From: Reyranella sp.
GTDB lineage: Bacteria > Pseudomonadota > Alphaproteobacteria > Reyranellales > Reyranellaceae
NCBI GenBank assembly: GCA_030679805.1
Contig: JAUXST010000529.1
Location: 1 to 11,541, forward strand
DNA: 11,541 nucleotides
Direction: 5' to 3'
Positions 1 through 6,762 of this stretch are shown in pieces (the stretch's first letter is position 1; every line of letters starts with the position of its first letter). The position numbers and the translations under genes were made by a program. The notes beneath the pieces are model-generated. The model made no database searches and was not told where the DNA came from. It saw only the letters and a list, made by a program, of their open reading frames with translations.

Positions 1-816
1 GTAAGCCGCCGCCATCACGCCCGAGGCCGGACCCGACATCACGGTATTCACCGCCGCATGGGCAATGAGCTGCGAGGAGATCGTGCCGCCGTTGCCCTGC
101 ATCACCAGCAGGTCGCGGTTAAAGCCCTTGGCCGAGAGTTCAGTGCGCAGGCGCGTCAGATAGCGGTCGAGTACTGGCTGGACCGAGGCATTCACCGCCG
201 CCGTCACGCCGCGCTCGTACTCGCGGTACTCCGAGAGAATGGCGTGACCTGCCGTGACATAGGGATTGGGCCACAGCCCGCGCACGATCTCGGCAGCGCG
301 CCGCTCGTGCGTCGGATTGATGTAGCTGTGCAGGAAGTGGATGACGACGGATTCGCAACCCAGCGCCAGAAGCTTGCTTGTGGCCTCAGCGACGGCGGTC
401 TCATCCAGCGGCACGAGCACCTTGCCATCGGCGTCCATGCGCTCCGGCACTTCGAGTCGCAGCTCGCGCTCGATCAGCGGCCTGAAGATGCCGCGCAGGC
501 CATAGGGCTGCGGCCTAGTGCGGCGGCCGAGTTCGAGCACGTCGCGGAAGCCCTTGGTGGTGATGAGCCCGACCCGGGAAATCTTGCGTTCGAGCAATGC
601 GTTGGTCGTGGTCGTGGTGCCGTGGACCACGGCCTGCAGCGTGGCCGGATCGGCGCCGGCTGCGGCCAGCGCCGCCATGAAGCCGATCGCCTGGTTGTCG
701 ACCGTCGTCGGCACCTTGGCGAGCTTGACCACACCCGAGACCGCGTCGATCGCCAGCAGGTCGGTAAAGGTGCCGCCGACGTCGATGCCGACCGTGAGGG
801 AACGCTTTATAGCCAT
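1..816 (-). CDS. hyuA: Hydantoinase A/oxoprolinase family protein, N-terminal part (cut by left edge)
   Basis: Members of this family use ATP to hydrolyse cyclic amides (hydantoins, 5-oxoproline, caprolactam), usually with a HyuB partner. The 272 residues present are the N-terminal part of a protein usually near 700 aa. They show the actin-like nucleotide site GIDVGGTFTD (residues 10-19), the family motif VHGTTTTTN (64-72), the FLHSYINPTHE stretch (about 161-171), SEYREYERG (195-203), MQGNGG (239-244) and VMSGPASGV (259-267). The frame is still open at base 1. The ATG at 816 lies 2 nt after the livF stop with no clear ribosome site, so it probably depends on coupled translation. The position behind an importer and two redox enzymes for N-heterocycles suggests lactam opening, but the substrate is an inference. 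Acetone carboxylase subunits are distant relatives; the context does not favour that reading. Confidence 0.88.
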   Translation of the reverse strand, partial: MAIKRSLTVGIDVGGTFTDLLAIDAVSGVVKLAKVPTTVDNQAIGFMAALAAAGADPATLQAVVHGTTTTTNALLERKISRVGLITTKGFRDVLELGRRTRPQPYGLRGIFRPLIERELRLEVPERMDADGKVLVPLDETAVAEATSKLLALGCESVVIHFLHSYINPTHERRAAEIVRGLWPNPYVTAGHAILSEYREYERGVTAAVNASVQPVLDRYLTRLRTELSAKGFNRDLLVMQGNGGTISSQLIAHAAVNTVMSGPASGVMAAAY

Positions 817-818
817 GA

Positions 819-1535
819 TCAAATCGAGAGATACTGTTCACGAAGGGAGGCGTCCGAGGCGAGTTCGGCCATCGTCCCGCCGAAGCGGATCTGGCCCTTC
901 TCGATGATGTAGGCGCGGTCGGCCACGGCCTGGGAGAAATGCAGGTTCTGCTCGCACAGCAGCACCGAGAGCCCCTCGCCCTTCAGTGTCCGGATGGAGT
1001 TGGCCATCTGCTCGACGATGATGGGCGCCAGGCCCTCCGACGGCTCGTCGAGCAGCACGCAGCTCGGATTGCCCATCAGGGTGCGGGCGATGGTGAGCAT
1101 CTGCTGCTCGCCCCCCGACATGCGGTCGCCCGGCCTGTCCCGCATGCCGGCGAGGTTGGGGAAGAGCGCGAAGAGCCGCTCCTCCGTCCAGACCGGCGCC
1201 GCGCCGCGTCCGCCCTGGCGGCCGACCTCGAGGTTTTCCATCACCGTGAGGTCGGTGAAGATACGGCGCTCTTCCGGCACGTAGCCAAGGCCCAGGCGCG
1301 CGATGCGGTAGGGCGGCAGGCGTTCGATGCGCTGGCCGCCGAAGGAGACCTCGCCCTTCGCCGGGGGTACCAGCCCCATGATCGCCTTGAGCGCCGTCGA
1401 CTTGCCCGCGCCGTTGCGCCCCAGCAGCGCCACGACCTCGCCCGGCCGCGCCTCGAGCGACACGCCGTGCAGGATGTGGGCGCGGCCGTAGAAGGCATGG
1501 AGATCAGTGACCGCCAGGATCGGGGGGAGCGTCAA
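819..1535 (-). CDS. livF: Branched-chain-amino-acid-type ABC transporter ATPase LivF
   Basis: A cytoplasmic ATPase of 238 aa, the usual LivF length, that pairs with LivG to drive the membrane permease. It has Walker A GRNGAGKST (39-47), the ABC signature MSGGEQQ (139-145) and Walker B VLLDEPSEG (160-168). The CEQN stretch near 194-197 replaces the usual switch histidine, as is normal in LivF. The start codon is TTG at 1535, chosen because GGGAG lies 6 nt upstream and the homology begins at once (ILAVTDLHAFYG); there is no in-frame ATG nearby. The TTG overlaps the livG stop (TTGA). The family name reflects transporter type, not proof of leucine transport; the neighbours suggest a heterocyclic or amide substrate. 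Confidence 0.93.
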   Translation of the reverse strand: MTLPPILAVTDLHAFYGRAHILHGVSLEARPGEVVALLGRNGAGKSTALKAIMGLVPPAKGEVSFGGQRIERLPPYRIARLGLGYVPEERRIFTDLTVMENLEVGRQGGRGAAPVWTEERLFALFPNLAGMRDRPGDRMSGGEQQMLTIARTLMGNPSCVLLDEPSEGLAPIIVEQMANSIRTLKGEGLSVLLCEQNLHFSQAVADRAYIIEKGQIRFGGTMAELASDASLREQYLSI

Positions 1536-2281
1536 TGCGTGCTCCCGAGGTAGACCGCACGCACGGCCGCGTTGGCGCGCACTTCCGCAGGCGTGCCGCC
1601 GGCGATCAGCTCGCCGCGGTCGAGCACGATGATACGGTCGGCCTGGGAGAACACGACGTCCATGTCGTGCTCGGTGAACAGGACCGCGATGTTGCGCTTG
1701 CGCGCGAGGCCGGCCGTGAGCTCCATCAGCGCCACGCGCTCCTTGGGCGCCATGCCGGCGGTCGGCTCGTCCATCAGCAGCAGTCGCGGTTCGTTGGCGA
1801 GCGCCATCGCAAGCTCGACGCGCTTGAGATCGCCATAGGCCAGCACGCCGCAGGGCCGCTCGGCCTGGTCGAGCATGCCGACCTGGGCCAGCAGCGCATC
1901 GGCTTCGGCGCGGAATGCGGCCCCGAAGCGCCGGAACAGCGAGCGCAGCCGGCTGGCATGGGAATAGAGCGCCATCTGGACGTTTTCGCGCACGCTGAGC
2001 GACACGAAGGTCGCCGTGATCTGGAAGGTTCGGCCCACGCCCAGCCGCCAGACGGCGCGCGGACGTAGCCCCACGATATCGCGGCCGGCCAGCCGCACGA
2101 TACCGGCGTCGGGCACGAGTTGGCCGTTCAGCATGTTGAAGCAGGTGCTTTTGCCGGCGCCGTTGGGGCCGATCAACGCCAGCATCTCGCCGGCCGTGAT
2201 GGCGAAGGAGACGTCGGCCACGGCCTGCACGCCGCCGAAGGCCTTGTGCAGCCCTTCGACCTGGAGGACGGCGTCGCTCAT
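1532..2281 (-). CDS. livG: Branched-chain-amino-acid-type ABC transporter ATPase LivG
   Basis: The second ATPase of the importer, 249 aa. It has Walker A GPNGAGKST (38-46), the Q-loop in RTFQ (84-87), an ABC signature in the LivG-like form LAYGD (148-152), Walker B LLLMDEP (167-173) followed by TAGMAP, and the switch histidine in TEHDMD (203-208). The reading frame stays open a further 183 codons upstream, but that part is a shadow of the permease gene. The ATG at 2281 fits the family start (MSDAVLQVEGLHKAFGG) and overlaps the permease stop by 4 nt (ATGA). There is little Shine-Dalgarno sequence before it, so coupling to the permease gene is likely. The signature reads YGDLKRVE where relatives often have YG-x-QR; the other ATPase motifs look intact. 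Confidence 0.93.
   Translation of the reverse strand: MSDAVLQVEGLHKAFGGVQAVADVSFAITAGEMLALIGPNGAGKSTCFNMLNGQLVPDAGIVRLAGRDIVGLRPRAVWRLGVGRTFQITATFVSLSVRENVQMALYSHASRLRSLFRRFGAAFRAEADALLAQVGMLDQAERPCGVLAYGDLKRVELAMALANEPRLLLMDEPTAGMAPKERVALMELTAGLARKRNIAVLFTEHDMDVVFSQADRIIVLDRGELIAGGTPAEVRANAAVRAVYLGSTH
1542..1546 (-). promoter_or_regulatory. Ribosome binding site supporting the TTG start of livF
   Basis: Read on the minus strand this is GGGAG, 6 nt before the TTG at 1535. It lies inside the last codons of livG. Its good spacing is the main reason for accepting the rare TTG start. Confidence 0.55.
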
Positions 2282-4155
2282 GCGCGCTGCTCGCGCCAGC
2301 GCAGGAACAACACCTTCAGGCCACCGACCAATCCCTGCGGGAAGAGCAGCACGATCAACAGGATCACGCCACCCATGACGGCGCGCCAGAACTCCGTATG
2401 GCGGGCAACGGCGTCGCGCAGCCAGGTGTAGATCGCCGTGCCCACCACCGGGCCGGTCAGCGTCTCGACGCCGCCCAGCAACACCATGATCAGACCGTCG
2501 GTCGACTGGCCGATCGAGATCGTGGAGGGTGAGATGCTGCCTTTTGAGAAGGCATAGACAGCGCCGGCGAGGCCCGCCAGCGCGCCCACGAGCACGAAGG
2601 CCGCCCACTGAAAACCGCGCAGGTCGATACCGATGGCCTCGGCGCGTAGGGGGGAATCGCGGCCGGCGCGGAGCACGAAGCCGAAGGGCGAAAACAGCAC
2701 CCGCCACAGAAGCGCGATACCCGTCCCACAGCAGGCGAGCGCCAGATAATAGTACGTGGTCTTGTCGGCGAGCCAGGCCGACGGCCAGATGCCGAAGACG
2801 CCGTTGCTGCCGCCGGTGAGGGAATCCCACTGGAAGACGATCGACCAGCTGATCTGCGCAAACGCAAGCGTCAGCATAGCGAGATAGACGCCTGAGAGGC
2901 GAACGCAGAACCAGCCATAGACGACAGCGAAGGCACCGGCGCAGAGCGGCGCCAGCAGGAGGGCCGCTTCCATCGGCAAGCCGGCGCGCTTGAACAGGAG
3001 CCCGGCAGCATAGGCACCGAGACCGAAATAGGCGGCATGGCCGAACGAGACCATCCCAGCCGGCCCCATAATGAAATGCAGACTGACCGCGAACAGCGCG
3101 AAGCAGACGATGTCGGTCAGCAGGATGGTGACGTAGCGGTCAGCGACCAGAGGCACACCGACCAGCAACGCCACCCAGACCAGCGCCATCGTCCACGATG
3201 GCGCGGTGAGTGGTGGCGCCGGATCGGCGGCAATGCGCTGCACCGCCTGCGGCTTGCCAAGCAGGCCGTAGGGCCGTGCCACCAGCACCAGCGCCATGAT
3301 CAGGAACTCGACCACGAGGGTGAGCTTGGAAAAGGAAACCTCGAAGCCAAACCAGGTCACGGTGCCGATGCCGATGCAGAAGGCCTTGGCGACACCGATG
3401 ATGACGGCGGCCAGGAACGCGCCGCCGATGCTGCCCAATCCACCGACCACGGTGATGACGAAGGCATCGGCGATGACTGCGAGGTCGAGGTCGAGGTTGG
3501 CGGGCTCGCGCGGGATTTGTAGTGCGCCGCCCAGTCCCGCCAACACGGAGCCCACGAATAACACCGACGTGAAGAGCTTGGCCTGGTCGACGCCGAGCGC
3601 CCCCACCATCTCGCGGTCCTGGGTGGCAGCCCGCACCAGCGCGCCCCAGCGCGTGCGCGTCAGCAGCAGCCACATGACGCCCAACACCACGGGGCCGATG
3701 GCGATCAGCAGCAGGTCATAGGCCGGAATGCGCTTGCCCAGGATCTCCACGGCCATGGAAAGGCCGGGTGCGCGCGGCCCGACCAAATCCTCGGCGCCCC
3801 AAACGAACAGCGCGATGTCCTTGATTACCAGTACGACGGCAAAGGTTGCCAGTAGCTGGAACAGTTCGGGGGCACGGTAGATGCGGCGCAGTACCAGCAC
3901 CTCGATCAGGATGCCAGTGACCCCGACCAGCAGCGACGCAACAACGACCGCACTCCAGAAGCCTAGGGGCGTGCGGCCCAGCGCCTCGATCAGGCTGTAG
4001 GCGCCGTAGAGCCCCAGCATGTAGAGCGAACCGTGGGCAAAGTTCACGATCCGCGTCACGCCGAAGATCAGCGACAGGCCGGCCGACACCAGAAACAGAG
4101 ACGAAGCGGCGGCCAGCCCGTTGAGGAGCTGGATGATGATGGAGGCGAAGGTCAT
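2278..4155 (-). CDS. Fused LivH-LivM permease of a HAAT-type ABC importer
   Basis: An inner-membrane protein of 625 aa that carries both permease halves in one chain. Residues 1 to about 300 match LivH: GLSLIFGVTRIVNFAHGSLY (26-45), the GALVRAATQDREMVGALGVD stretch (171-190), VVGGLGSIGGAF (236-247), ending at RPYGLLGK. A linker of about 20 residues rich in Ala and Pro follows. Residues about 320-625 match LivM: MGPAGMVSFGHAAYFGLGAY (363-382), LTLAFAQISW (428-437), SPLRAEAIGID (501-511) and FPQGLVGG (605-612). Each half has many hydrophobic segments. In most importers these are two genes of about 300 aa each. The frame runs without a stop across the junction, so this is a true fusion. The start at 4155 fits LivH N-termini, but the GGAGG upstream is 15 nt away, farther than usual. 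The stop overlaps livG (ATGA). Confidence 0.92.
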   Translation of the reverse strand: MTFASIIIQLLNGLAAASSLFLVSAGLSLIFGVTRIVNFAHGSLYMLGLYGAYSLIEALGRTPLGFWSAVVVASLLVGVTGILIEVLVLRRIYRAPELFQLLATFAVVLVIKDIALFVWGAEDLVGPRAPGLSMAVEILGKRIPAYDLLLIAIGPVVLGVMWLLLTRTRWGALVRAATQDREMVGALGVDQAKLFTSVLFVGSVLAGLGGALQIPREPANLDLDLAVIADAFVITVVGGLGSIGGAFLAAVIIGVAKAFCIGIGTVTWFGFEVSFSKLTLVVEFLIMALVLVARPYGLLGKPQAVQRIAADPAPPLTAPSWTMALVWVALLVGVPLVADRYVTILLTDIVCFALFAVSLHFIMGPAGMVSFGHAAYFGLGAYAAGLLFKRAGLPMEAALLLAPLCAGAFAVVYGWFCVRLSGVYLAMLTLAFAQISWSIVFQWDSLTGGSNGVFGIWPSAWLADKTTYYYLALACCGTGIALLWRVLFSPFGFVLRAGRDSPLRAEAIGIDLRGFQWAAFVLVGALAGLAGAVYAFSKGSISPSTISIGQSTDGLIMVLLGGVETLTGPVVGTAIYTWLRDAVARHTEFWRAVMGGVILLIVLLFPQGLVGGLKVLFLRWREQRA

Positions 4156-4157
4156 GC

Positions 4158-4169
4158 GGACCGCGGTCC
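4158..4169. repeat. 12-bp perfect palindrome just upstream of the permease start
   Basis: The sequence ggaccgcggtcc equals its own reverse complement. It sits 2 nt upstream of the permease ATG, between the start codon and the nearest GGAGG. In RNA it could fold as a 4-bp stem with a 4-nt loop. It may be part of the larger palindromic element next to it, or chance in GC-rich DNA. Confidence 0.45.
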
Positions 4170-4224
4170 CCCTCCGGCCCTTCGGGCCACCTCCCCCGTC
4201 AGGCGGGGGAGGGTTGGGGAGGGG
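4169..4224. repeat. GC-rich palindromic intergenic element (REP-like) between binding protein and permease genes
   Basis: Two hairpins can be read directly. One has arms ggccc (4176-4180) and gggcc (4184-4188) with a ttc loop. The other has perfect 8-bp arms ctcccccg (4191-4198) and cgggggag (4204-4211) around a 5-nt loop. A 7-bp outer pairing, 4169-4175 with 4218-4224, would close both into a branched structure. It fills most of the 91-bp gap. Elements of this look are common as dispersed repeats in GC-rich alphaproteobacteria (recollection, not searched). No T-run follows on the minus strand, so it is not a classic terminator. It could stabilise the upstream binding-protein mRNA or reduce read-through into the permease gene. 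Confidence 0.6.
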
Positions 4225-4246
4225 AAAGGCATCAAAGCCGTTGCCG

Positions 4247-5452
4247 TCAGTTTTTCGGCCTCATCTTAAGGACCTCGGCATCGCTCGGCAGCGCGTCCTT
4301 GCCATCGACGAAACGCCATTCCTTCATGTAGCCCTTGCCGTCCTTGACGCCGATGCGGCCGACATAGGCGCCCATCGTCGATTGATGGTCGATCGGCCGG
4401 TATTCGATCATGCCGAACGGGGTCATGAGCGTGAGCCCGCTTGCCGCGGCGATCAGCTTGTCCTGGTCGAGAGAGCCCGCCTTCTTGATCGCGGCGACGG
4501 CCGACATCACCGTCGAATAGCCGACCACGGACCCCAGTCGCGGATAATCCTTGAACTTGGCCTGGTAGGCCGTGAGGAACTTGGTGTGCTCCGGCGTCTT
4601 GATCTCACTCCAGGGATAACCCGTCACGTACCAGCCGTTGGGGGCCTCCTCCTTCAGCGGATCGAGATATTCCGGCTCACCGGCCAGGAGGTTGAACACC
4701 TCGACGCCCTTGAACAGGCCACGCGTCTGTCCCTCGCGCACGAACTTGGCGAGGTCGGCGCCGAACAACGAGGAGAAGATCGCATCGGGCTTGGCATCGG
4801 CCAGCGCCTGCGCCACGGCGCCGGCGTCGATCTTGCCGAGCGGCGGAGCCTGCTCAACCACGAACTCGACGTCGGGCTGCTTCTCTTTGAGGAGTTTCTT
4901 GAATGCCGCCGTCGCCGACTGGCCGTATTCGTAGTTGGGATAGACGATCGCCCAACGCTTCTTCTTGAGCTTGGCAGCATCGGCAATGAGCATCGCCGTC
5001 TGCATGTAGGTCGAGGTGCGCAGGCGGAACGTGTACGGGTTGCCGGACTCCCAGACGATCTTGTCGGTCAACGGCTCGGCGGCGATGAACAGCACCTTGC
5101 GCTGCTTGGCGAAATCGGCGACCGCAAGCCCCACGTTGGACGGGAAGGTGCCGATCAGGAACGACGCACCTTCGCGACTCAACAGCTCCTCGGCGACGCG
5201 TACCGCATCGCCGGGATTGCCGTTGTCGTCACGGCTCACGATTTCGATCTTGCGGCCCAGCGCACCGCCCGCGGCGTTCACTTCCTCGACCGCCAGCTCG
5301 ATACCCTTCTTGTAGGGTTCGAGAAAGGCCGGAAAGACCTTGTAGCTGTTGAGTTCACCGATCTTGATCGGCGTCTGTGCGCCGGCCGGGCCGAACATCG
5401 ACAGCGCGACAAGCGCGGCCGTGCCGGCGAGCAAGTTGTTACGGGTCAGCAT
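4247..5452 (-). CDS. Periplasmic substrate-binding protein of a HAAT/Liv-type ABC importer
   Basis: A 401-aa secreted ligand-binding protein of the type I periplasmic family (Peripla_BP_6/LivJ-like) that delivers substrate to the fused permease downstream. Residues 1-25 form a Sec signal peptide: MLTRNN, then a hydrophobic core (LLAGTAALVALSMF), with predicted cleavage after AGA before QTPIK. The mature part begins in the family manner with IKIGELNSY, followed by GIELAVEEVNAAGG (50-63) and GRKIEIVSRDDNGNPGDAV (66-84). An upstream in-frame ATG at 5527 would add 25 residues, but the ATG at 5452 is preferred because AGAGGGGG lies 5 nt upstream and the signal peptide then starts at residue 1. The ligand cannot be deduced. 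The adjacent Mo hydroxylase, Hnr-like and HyuA genes suggest a nitrogen heterocycle or cyclic amide rather than leucine. Confidence 0.92.
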   Translation of the reverse strand: MLTRNNLLAGTAALVALSMFGPAGAQTPIKIGELNSYKVFPAFLEPYKKGIELAVEEVNAAGGALGRKIEIVSRDDNGNPGDAVRVAEELLSREGASFLIGTFPSNVGLAVADFAKQRKVLFIAAEPLTDKIVWESGNPYTFRLRTSTYMQTAMLIADAAKLKKKRWAIVYPNYEYGQSATAAFKKLLKEKQPDVEFVVEQAPPLGKIDAGAVAQALADAKPDAIFSSLFGADLAKFVREGQTRGLFKGVEVFNLLAGEPEYLDPLKEEAPNGWYVTGYPWSEIKTPEHTKFLTAYQAKFKDYPRLGSVVGYSTVMSAVAAIKKAGSLDQDKLIAAASGLTLMTPFGMIEYRPIDHQSTMGAYVGRIGVKDGKGYMKEWRFVDGKDALPSDAEVLKMRPKN

Positions 5453-5457
5453 GACAT

Positions 5458-5465
5458 CCCCCTCT
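5458..5465 (-). promoter_or_regulatory. Strong ribosome binding site of the binding-protein gene
   Basis: Read on the minus strand this is AGAGGGGG, 5 nt before the ATG at 5452. It decides the start over the in-frame ATG at 5527 and fits the high expression usually needed for a periplasmic binding protein. Confidence 0.7.
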
Positions 5466-5478
5466 TTGAAACTGTGAA

Positions 5479-5498
5479 ACGCTCCCTGAACCGAGCGT
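5479..5498 (-). other. Small hairpin in the gap before the binding-protein gene
   Basis: On the minus strand ACGCTC and GAGCGT (6 bp) flank an 8-nt loop in the 75-bp gap between the NTF2-like and binding-protein genes. Only a short, broken T stretch follows, so a terminator or processing site is possible but weakly supported. No convincing promoter boxes were seen in this gap. Confidence 0.2.
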
Positions 5499-5527
5499 AG
5501 CGAGCCCGGCCCATATCCCACAAGCAC

Positions 5528-5905
5528 TCAGTCGGCAAAACTCGACCGCGCCTGTATCCCCCAGTGCCCGTCCTGACGGGTCACAATGTAGATCGTCTCG
5601 AAGCGGCCGATCAGCGAGCCGTCCTTCTTCCAGCGGCTGAATTTCACCTTCAGATGGACCTTTTTGTCGCCGACATGGATGGGCGTGCGCTCGTCCCATT
5701 TGCTGTGGTCCCAGCCGTCGCCGGCCCGGGCGACGAAGTCCTGGAGCCTGTAGTCACCATGGTTGGGCCAGACGACGACCTTGCCGCCGGCCAGCCGCAC
5801 GTGCGGGAAGTTGCAGGCGGCGTTGACGCCTGCTTCGTCGCCACGGTTGAGCGCCGCCATGTAGTCGTCGAGCGCACCGAGCGCTCGGCCGAGGGCATCT
5901 GTCAT
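5528..5905 (-). CDS. Small NTF2/SnoaL-like fold protein of unknown role
   Basis: A 125-aa soluble protein without signal peptide. The pattern suggests the NTF2-like (SnoaL-type) cone fold: an N-terminal helix (ALDDYMAALNRGDEAGVNA, about 11-29), the NFPHVRLAGGKVVVWP stretch (32-47), and C-terminal strands that end in IYIVTRQDGHWGIQARSSFA (105-124), typical of these proteins. The ATG at 5905 overlaps the UPF0280 stop by 4 nt and has GAGGA a few nt upstream. The open frame reaches further upstream, but that part shadows UPF0280. NTF2-like proteins can be isomerases, lyases or ligand binders, and no catalytic set can be named here. Tight coupling to the redox genes suggests a role in the same pathway, for example acting on a labile ring intermediate; that is an inference. 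Confidence 0.75.
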   Translation of the reverse strand: MTDALGRALGALDDYMAALNRGDEAGVNAACNFPHVRLAGGKVVVWPNHGDYRLQDFVARAGDGWDHSKWDERTPIHVGDKKVHLKVKFSRWKKDGSLIGRFETIYIVTRQDGHWGIQARSSFAD

Positions 5906-6762
5906 TCTGTCCTCGTCTCGGCAAGTGCCGTATCGCCAGCTTCGATGCGCCAGCGCCCTTTCAGCGACAGGGCCGCGCTGTCGATCATGCCACAAAGCCT
6001 CAACCGCCGGGCTTCGAGCATGCCACGGTCCAGGGCCTCGGCGACCTCGGCCGGCGACAACTCGCCCACCGCCACGGTCACCGGAAGCGTACCGAGGTCG
6101 CTGTCTGGATCGATCTCGCACGCCGGCTGACGACGAATAGCCGGCGCGTCCAGGTTCACGGCGTTGGCGACCAGGGTCGCGGCAGCATCGGCCGCCGCCG
6201 CCGTCGTCGCCAGGACCGTGGCCGAATCGGCAATGCCGAGCGAAAACGACCGGCCGCCCCGGCCCGATGTCGCGATGCCGCGCACCGGCCGGTCATGATG
6301 CAGGGTCGCGAACCCTGAAAGATGCGGCGCCTGGAGGTCGGCGACGATGCCGGCCCGCAACTGCTGGCCCGGCGCCAAATGGATCGCGATGTCGCCACCG
6401 TCGTTGACGTAGGCCTTGTCGAGCGTGCGCCCGCACACCAAGGCCTGCAGCATCTCGTCCGCGACGGCGCCGGCGACAGCCGCCATCGGCGTGATGTAGA
6501 TCGCGCGATGTGGCCATACCGCCTCGGCCATACGCCGCGCCACTGATCCCTGAAACTGCGGCGCGGCCCCGCCGACCGGCCGACGCAACGTTGGCAGCTC
6601 GTTCGCCAGGCCCGGCAAGACGTCGCCAAAGCGCTCGACGGCCTGAGCGTACGCGCGCTCGACTTCGACACCGGCGCCGAAGGCTTCGATGATGAGATCG
6701 ATCGGCCCCTCCTGCAGATGCAGTCGGCCGTCGGGAAGGCGCGCCGCAATCGCACCACTCAT
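5902..6762 (-). CDS. UPF0280 family protein, ApbE-like superfamily
   Basis: A 286-aa protein of the UPF0280 family, which shares its fold with the flavin transferase ApbE but has no settled function that I know of. Features in common with ApbE are AYVNDGGDIAI (117-127), GIATSGRGG (162-170) and TVLATTAAAADAAATLVANAV (182-202), which resembles the ApbE T-x2-A-x2-AD-x2-AT region near the metal and FAD site. There is no signal peptide or lipobox, so it should act in the cytoplasm, unlike classical ApbE. It overlaps the Hnr-like gene in front and the NTF2-like gene behind by 4 nt each. AGGGA lies just upstream of the ATG at 6762. The position next to a homologue of a covalent flavoprotein suggests that it attaches flavin to Hnr; a role in another cofactor step is equally untested. 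Confidence 0.85.
   Translation of the reverse strand: MSGAIAARLPDGRLHLQEGPIDLIIEAFGAGVEVERAYAQAVERFGDVLPGLANELPTLRRPVGGAAPQFQGSVARRMAEAVWPHRAIYITPMAAVAGAVADEMLQALVCGRTLDKAYVNDGGDIAIHLAPGQQLRAGIVADLQAPHLSGFATLHHDRPVRGIATSGRGGRSFSLGIADSATVLATTAAAADAAATLVANAVNLDAPAIRRQPACEIDPDSDLGTLPVTVAVGELSPAEVAEALDRGMLEARRLRLCGMIDSAALSLKGRWRIEAGDTALAETRTE

Noticed and set aside
2282..2830. Upstream extension of the livG frame by 183 codons
   Set aside because: The extension overlaps the permease coding region in another frame, is Arg-rich without similarity to ABC ATPases, and the ATG at 2281 fits the family start and the ATGA overlap.
4176..4211. Rho-independent terminator between binding protein and permease
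   Set aside because: The hairpins are strong but no T-run follows on the transcribed side, and the permease genes downstream have no visible promoter of their own. A palindromic repeat or attenuating element fits better.
819..5452. True leucine/isoleucine/valine importer
   Set aside because: The Liv-type family covers many ligands including amides and aromatic acids. The neighbouring genes point elsewhere, so the amino-acid label is kept as a family name only.
4121..5500. Plus-strand open frame of 459 codons opposite the binding-protein gene
   Set aside because: It crosses the palindromic intergenic element and the signal-peptide region of a clear gene; the composition is that of a shadow frame.
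5453..5527. Longer start for the binding protein at 5527
   Set aside because: The extra 25 residues would bury the signal peptide; the strong ribosome site at 5458-5465 supports the start at 5452.
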